A DNA stretch of 64,000 nt from contig NZ_JASVDS010000003.1 in NCBI RefSeq assembly GCF_030285365.1, positions 310,001-374,000 on the forward strand, written 5' to 3'. This document shows, piece by piece, positions 59,804 through 64,000 of this stretch; positions within the stretch are counted from its first letter, which is position 1; each line of letters begins with the position of its first letter. The notes beneath the pieces were generated by a model. The model was not told where the DNA came from and ran no database searches. It worked only from the letters and a program-made list of their open reading frames with translations. The stretch is from Roseateles subflavus (GTDB lineage Bacteria > Pseudomonadota > Gammaproteobacteria > Burkholderiales > Burkholderiaceae_C). Position numbers and translations under genes: made by a program.

Positions 59804-61846
59804 TCAGGCGGCCGGGGCCGCGGGGGGCGCGTCCGTGGCGCCTTCCGCGTCGTTCAGGTCGATAGCCAGCGTGAGCGGCCCGCTGCCGGCGGCGTCCTCA
59901 TCCTCGTCCGAGGCGGGTTCGTCGTCCGGGGCCTGCGCCTCGTCCAGTCGCTCGATCAGCGACGCATGGACGTCCAGCGTCATCTCGTCGATGCCGGTGA
60001 TGCGCACCCGCACGTGGCTGCCGCGCGCCAGGCCTTCGCAGCCCAGGGCCTTGAAGACGAGGGGCAGGGCGTCCGCACGCACCAGGCCGTCCTTCATGAC
60101 GGAAGCCGTGAGCTCGTGGATGGCGTTCTGCTGCAGGTAGCGCAGCGTCCAGTAGCGCTCGATGCCCGACTGGAAGCCGTTGTAGGCCGAGTAGGCGGCG
60201 TCGAAGCCCGAGATGATCGAGAAGAGCTGGGCGTCCTTGGGCTTGAACGGCGCCACCAGGGCGGCCGTGCGGCCGTGGCGGGCGCAGGCGATGATCTGCC
60301 ACTGGTTGACCAGGTCGGTGTAGCGGCGCAGCGGCGAGGTGGCCCAGGTGTACTGCGCCACGCCCATGCCGGCGTGCGGCAGCGCCTTCGTGCCCATGCG
60401 CACCTTGACGCCCGGCGCCAGGCTGGCCTGGCTGCGGTAGATGCCGGGCAGGCCCAGCTCGTTCAGCCAGCCGCCCCAGCTGCTGTTGGCGAGGATCATG
60501 GCCTCGGCCACGATCAGGTCCAGCGGGGCGCCGCGCTGGCGGGTGCCGATGCTGACGGTCTCGTGGCCCTCGGGTTCGCGCTCGCCGTTGCTGTCCAGGC
60601 GGAAGGTGTAGTCGGGGCGGTTGAAGGTCTCGGGCTTGCCGCGCACGATCTCGCGCTGGGCCTTCAGGTGCTTCGCGAGGCGGAAGCAGAAGCGCAGCTC
60701 GGTGCCGAAGGCGTAGTCGGCCGGCGCCTCGCCGGTCAGCGAGGCCTCGGTGACGGTGCTGTCCAGCTTGTCATGGCGCAGGTTGGCGGCGATGGGCACG
60801 CGCTCGAGCTTCGTCTCGCGGCTGCGGATCTCGAGCGTGGCCTCGTCCATCGTCACGTACAGCGACACGGCCGGGCATTCGCGTCCCTCGGCCAGCGTGT
60901 AGTGCTGGACCACCTCGTCCGGCAGCATGGTCAGCTTCCAGCCGGGCATGTAGACGGTCGAGAGGCGCTCGCGGGCGACCTTGTCCACGGGCGAGTCCGG
61001 CTGGATGGCCAGGCCCGGCGCCGCGATGTGCACGCCGAAGACGATGGTGCCGGTGCCCAGGCCCTGCACGGAGAGGGCGTCGTCGATTTCCGTGGTGGCG
61101 GAGTCGTCGATCGAGAAGGCCTGCACCGGGGCCACGGGCAGCTCGTCGGTGATCTGCGGCGCCGTGAGCGCGGGGAAGCCCGTGCCCTTGGGGAAGTTCT
61201 CGAACAGGAAGCGCTTCCAGTGGAACTGGTAGGGGCTGCTGATCGCGCCGGCGCCCTTGAGCAGCTCCAGCGGGGCCTGCTGCGAGCGCCTGGCGGCCTC
61301 GACCACGGCCTTGTACTCGGGACCGTTCTTGTCGGGCTTGAAGAGGATCTTGTAGATCTGCTCGCGGATGCCGGCCGGGCACTCGCCTGCGATCAGCTCG
61401 CCCGTCCAGGCCTCGATCTGCAGCGCCTGCTGGCGCTTGCGCTCGATGCCCAGCAGCGCGGCCTTGACCTGCTCCTCGGGCGCCTTCTTGAACAGGCCCT
61501 TGCCCATGCGGCGGAAATAGTGCGGCGCCTCGTACAGGCGGAAGAGCGCGGCGGCCTGCTGCTCGACGCCGGCCTTGGCGTCGAAGTAGTCGCGCGCCAG
61601 GTCGGCAAAGCCGAACTCCCCGTCGGTGGCGAACTCCCAGGCGAGGTCGAGGTCGATCTCCTGCGCCAGCGCCTGGCCCTGGGCCATCAGCTCCGCCGGG
61701 GAGGGCTTGTCGAATTTCAGCAGCACATTGGCCGCCTTCACTTTGACGCGCTTGCCCGAGTCCAGCTCGATTTGCATCGAGCTTTCCGCTTCGGACATCA
61801 CACGGCCGGCGAGGAATTTTCCGGCGTCATCGAACAGGGCAAACAT
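59804..61846 (-). CDS. RNase II/R-family exoribonuclease (RNB domain)
   Basis: The protein is 680 aa. The RNB catalytic domain carries the Asp cluster in FSIDDSATTEIDDALSV. The N-terminal region is not a clear cold-shock pair, and an S1-like region is at the C-terminus (RVRITGIDEMTLDV). An acidic tail ends the protein. It degrades single-stranded RNA 3' to 5'. ATG 61844-61846; first gene of the run to tlpA. Confidence 0.92.
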   Translation of the reverse strand: MFALFDDAGKFLAGRVMSEAESSMQIELDSGKRVKVKAANVLLKFDKPSPAELMAQGQALAQEIDLDLAWEFATDGEFGFADLARDYFDAKAGVEQQAAALFRLYEAPHYFRRMGKGLFKKAPEEQVKAALLGIERKRQQALQIEAWTGELIAGECPAGIREQIYKILFKPDKNGPEYKAVVEAARRSQQAPLELLKGAGAISSPYQFHWKRFLFENFPKGTGFPALTAPQITDELPVAPVQAFSIDDSATTEIDDALSVQGLGTGTIVFGVHIAAPGLAIQPDSPVDKVARERLSTVYMPGWKLTMLPDEVVQHYTLAEGRECPAVSLYVTMDEATLEIRSRETKLERVPIAANLRHDKLDSTVTEASLTGEAPADYAFGTELRFCFRLAKHLKAQREIVRGKPETFNRPDYTFRLDSNGEREPEGHETVSIGTRQRGAPLDLIVAEAMILANSSWGGWLNELGLPGIYRSQASLAPGVKVRMGTKALPHAGMGVAQYTWATSPLRRYTDLVNQWQIIACARHGRTAALVAPFKPKDAQLFSIISGFDAAYSAYNGFQSGIERYWTLRYLQQNAIHELTASVMKDGLVRADALPLVFKALGCEGLARGSHVRVRITGIDEMTLDVHASLIERLDEAQAPDDEPASDEDEDAAGSGPLTLAIDLNDAEGATDAPPAAPAA

Positions 61847-62057
61847 AGGGTGCGCATTGTCGCCGAAGTACGGCAGCCTCAAGCCGGGCCGGCCAGGGTG
61901 GGGCCGCCTGCACGGAATTTGCCCCGGCGCCCGCTGCTTCCGCGCCCCGCCGGGGCAGGGCGGGCCGGGGCCCGGGGCGCCGACAGCAAAGTCTTACGCT
62001 TGTTGCAGGTGCAGCGGCTTGGCCAGGAATGGTGACACCAGCCCGGTGCCGCGGCAC

Positions 62058-62615
62058 TCAAGGCGCCTTGCGGCCCAGCATGCGCAGCAGGGTGCGATCG
62101 CGGTCCACGACATGGTGCTTCAGCGCGGCCAGCACGTGGACGGTCACCAGGGCCAGCAGCAGGTAGCCGCCCCAGTGGTGCGCCTGCTGGCCCAGCTCGG
62201 CCAGGCCGGCGTGGTACGGCAGGACCTCGCCCGGCCTGGACGGGTCGTCCTGGTGCGGCACCAGAGGCAGGCCGAAGACGCCGAAGCCGTGGCCGCTGGC
62301 GCCGGAGAACAGCATGCCGCTCAGGGGCATCAGCAGGGTCAGGCCGAGCAGGACGCCATGCGCCCAGCGCGCCGCGCGCTGCAGGGCCGGCGAGGTGGGC
62401 TGCACCGGCGCCGGCAGACCCAGGCGCAGACGCTGGACCGCGCGGACCGCGATGACCAGCAGGGCGAGCACGCCCAGCGACTTGTGCCAGGGGTAGAGCG
62501 CCCAGGTCTCGGTGCGGCTCATGTAGAGGCCCACGCCGGCCAGCCCGAGCATCAGGGCGGCCACGAGCCAGTGCAGCCGGCGGCTGGAAGGAGGGAGCGG
62601 GTCGCGGTCGGGCAT
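62058..62615 (-). CDS. Cytochrome b561
   Basis: The protein is 185 aa with four membrane helices and His residues in RRLHWLVAALM, LYPWHKSLGVL and LGQQAHHWGGYLLLALVTVH, fitting two haem b sites. Inner-membrane electron carrier. Partner not evident. Confidence 0.91.
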   Translation of the reverse strand: MPDRDPLPPSSRRLHWLVAALMLGLAGVGLYMSRTETWALYPWHKSLGVLALLVIAVRAVQRLRLGLPAPVQPTSPALQRAARWAHGVLLGLTLLMPLSGMLFSGASGHGFGVFGLPLVPHQDDPSRPGEVLPYHAGLAELGQQAHHWGGYLLLALVTVHVLAALKHHVVDRDRTLLRMLGRKAP

Positions 62616-62731
62616 GGGGCGCAGGGTGTGGAGCGGACCCGCGAGTCTAGCGAGGCCACGCCATGCCCGCCCACGGCCCCTCGACGGCTGTGCGGCCCTT
62701 GCACACCGGGCAGGCCCGGCCGCGCAGACCC

Positions 62732-63247
62732 TCAGCGACGGGCCAATGCCAGGCGCGCGGCTTCCGCCGCCTCCAGCCCGTGCTCACTGAACACCTGGAC
62801 GCCGTGATGGCGCAGCAAGGCGGCGGTCAGGCCCTCGCCGGCCCGCTTGGTGCCGTCGAAATGGCCGGAGGCGATGCGCTGGCTGCCGCAGGAGGGGCTG
62901 CCTTCCTTCAGCACCGCGATCTGCAGACCGTGGCGCCGCACCAGGGCCAGGGCGGCCTCGGCGCCGGCGCGGAAGGCCGCCGTCGGATCGCCGCCCTCGG
63001 CGTCGCGCAGGCGGGCCTGGCCCAGCCAGACCTGCCAGCCCTGCGCACCGGCCTCGATCTCCGCGGGCGGGCGAGGCACCGGCAGGCCGCCGGCCAGCTC
63101 GGGGCACAGCGGCACGACCAGGCCAGCCGCCTGCCAGCGGTCCAGCAGGGGGGCGCGGAGGTCCTGTGCCCGGCCGTCGTAGCGCACCGGCGCCCCCAGC
63201 AGGCAGGCGCTGACGAGGATCTGCGGGCCGCCCTGGCCGTCAGCCAT
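62732..63247 (-). CDS. DUF523 family protein
   Basis: The protein is 171 aa. It has VSACLLGAPVRYDG, PLCPELAGGLPVPRP and LKEGSPSCGS, the conserved cysteine-containing blocks of the DUF523 family. Function unknown; a metal or tRNA-related role has been suggested for the wider family. It ends 6 nt before the fabG-like stop side. Confidence 0.88.
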   Translation of the reverse strand: MADGQGGPQILVSACLLGAPVRYDGRAQDLRAPLLDRWQAAGLVVPLCPELAGGLPVPRPPAEIEAGAQGWQVWLGQARLRDAEGGDPTAAFRAGAEAALALVRRHGLQIAVLKEGSPSCGSQRIASGHFDGTKRAGEGLTAALLRHHGVQVFSEHGLEAAEAARLALARR

Positions 63248-63253
63248 GCCGCC

Positions 63254-64000
63254 TCAGACCGTCAGCCCGCCGGAAACTTCCAGCACGGCGCCGTTGACGT
63301 AGCTGGCCTCGTCGCTGGCCAGGAAGGCATAGACATTGGCCACCTCGGCCGGGCTGCCCAGACGGCGCAGCGGCACTTCCTCCTGCATCTGGCCAAGGAC
63401 CTTGTCGGGGATGGTGGCGAGGATGGGCGTCTCGATGAAGCCTGGCGCCACGGCATTCACGCGCACGCCCTTGGGGCCGAGCTCCCGGCTCCAGGTCTTG
63501 GTGAAGCCGATCACGCCGAACTTGGCGGCGGCGTAGTTGGTCTGGCCGAAGTTGCCGTAGATGCCCACGACCGAGGAGGCGTTGAGGATCACCCCGCGGC
63601 CCTGCGCCACCATGGTGTCGACCACGGCCTGCGCGCAGTGGAAGACGCCGCGCAGGTTGACGTCGATGACGGCGTCGAACTGCTCGAGGCTCATCTTCTG
63701 CAGGCGGGCGTCCTGCGTGATGCCGGCGTTGTTGACCAGTACGTCGATGCGACCGAAGCGCGCCTTCACGGCGGCGGCCATGGCGTCCACCTGCGCGCGG
63801 TCCGTCACGGAGAAGGCGAAGCCCAGGGCCTCGGCGCCGGCGGCCCGGCACTGCGCCACGGCGGCATCGACGGCCTCCTGGCGCAGGTCGCACACGACGA
63901 CGATGGCGCCTTCCTGCGCGAACTTGAGGGCGGTGGCCAGGCCGATGCCCTGGGCGGCGCCCGTGATGATGGAAACCTGGCCTTCGAGGCGGCGTGCGGG
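63254..64000 (-). CDS. FabG-like short-chain reductase (5' end outside window)
   Basis: At least 249 codons are present; the start lies beyond the window edge. Rossmann motif [14 protein letters not shown] at [10 protein letters not shown], catalytic Ser in NASSVVG, and YxxxK in TNYAAAKFG. The C-terminus SGGLTV is typical of 3-oxoacyl-ACP reductases. It could serve fatty-acid or PHA metabolism. Confidence 0.9.
   Translation of the reverse strand, partial: PARRLEGQVSIITGAAQGIGLATALKFAQEGAIVVVCDLRQEAVDAAVAQCRAAGAEALGFAFSVTDRAQVDAMAAAVKARFGRIDVLVNNAGITQDARLQKMSLEQFDAVIDVNLRGVFHCAQAVVDTMVAQGRGVILNASSVVGIYGNFGQTNYAAAKFGVIGFTKTWSRELGPKGVRVNAVAPGFIETPILATIPDKVLGQMQEEVPLRRLGSPAEVANVYAFLASDEASYVNGAVLEVSGGLTV

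Noticed and set aside
59282-62035. 917-codon open frame antisense to the tonB-like and RNase genes
   Set aside because: It is a shadow of two well-supported genes and has no recognisable domain or start signal.

Overview
The window is GC-rich DNA from a beta-proteobacterium, most likely order Burkholderiales (Rubrivivax/Leptothrix/Roseateles-like). This rests on core gene order (pilC-pilB | tRNA-Pro | ispB | rplU-rpmA-obg-proB; ftsY/ffh back to back; pilS-pilR; accC-accB-aroQ) and on an Ala/Lys/Pro-rich histone H1-like protein. No species call is possible from sequence alone.

Layout. 1-2978: type IV pilus genes pilC (cut by the window edge) and pilB on the minus strand. 3333-21192: a roughly 17.8-kb integrative element inserted in the 3' end of tRNA-Pro(CGG). 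It is bounded by a 53-bp direct repeat and carries its tyrosine recombinase next to the intact tRNA. 21146-30537: tRNA-Pro, ispB, rplU-rpmA-obg-proB, rppH, proS, a lytic transglycosylase, grxD-ubiX and an outer-membrane-like protein. 30653-35716: prmC-prfA-hemA and miaB. 36674-38178: tRNA-Met and ftsY. 38257-44718: ffh, a ypjD-like gene, a PP0621-like gene, pilS-pilR and ampD. 45414-49821: nrdA and nrdB behind a probable NrdR-controlled promoter. 50049-50759: the histone-like protein. 50933-55863: a DUF3426 protein, prmA, accC, accB and aroQ. 56074-61846: a minus-strand run tlpA-like, conserved unknown, mtgA, aroE, tonB-like, RNase II-like. 62058-64000: cytochrome b561, a DUF523 protein and a FabG-like reductase cut by the window edge.

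The island is the accessory region. It holds an unknown two-gene module (3547-5051), small HTH regulators, a P-loop ATPase resembling a satellite/plasmid helicase, a single-chain restriction-methylation enzyme (PD-ExK plus N6-adenine methylase), an ArdC-type antirestriction protein, and two unrelated reverse transcriptases. RT1 has the retron hallmarks NAxxH and VTG and follows a 50-aa basic amphipathic peptide and an Xre-type HTH gene. RT2 lacks those hallmarks and is translationally coupled to a 47-aa single-membrane-span peptide. Both short peptide genes start behind the same GAAAGGAAYCGT context and follow long structured leaders. In the RT2 leader a predicted start site sits at one arm of an inverted repeat whose other arm lies just before the ribosome-binding site, giving a candidate RNA of about 157 nt. 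The best candidates for an undescribed system are the RT2/peptide unit, then RT1/HTH/peptide, then the 3547-5051 pair.

Core genes look intact and conventional. Points of interest there are a promoter that would make hemA mRNA nearly leaderless, NrdR boxes before nrdA, and in-frame repeat tracts in ftsY and the histone-like gene.
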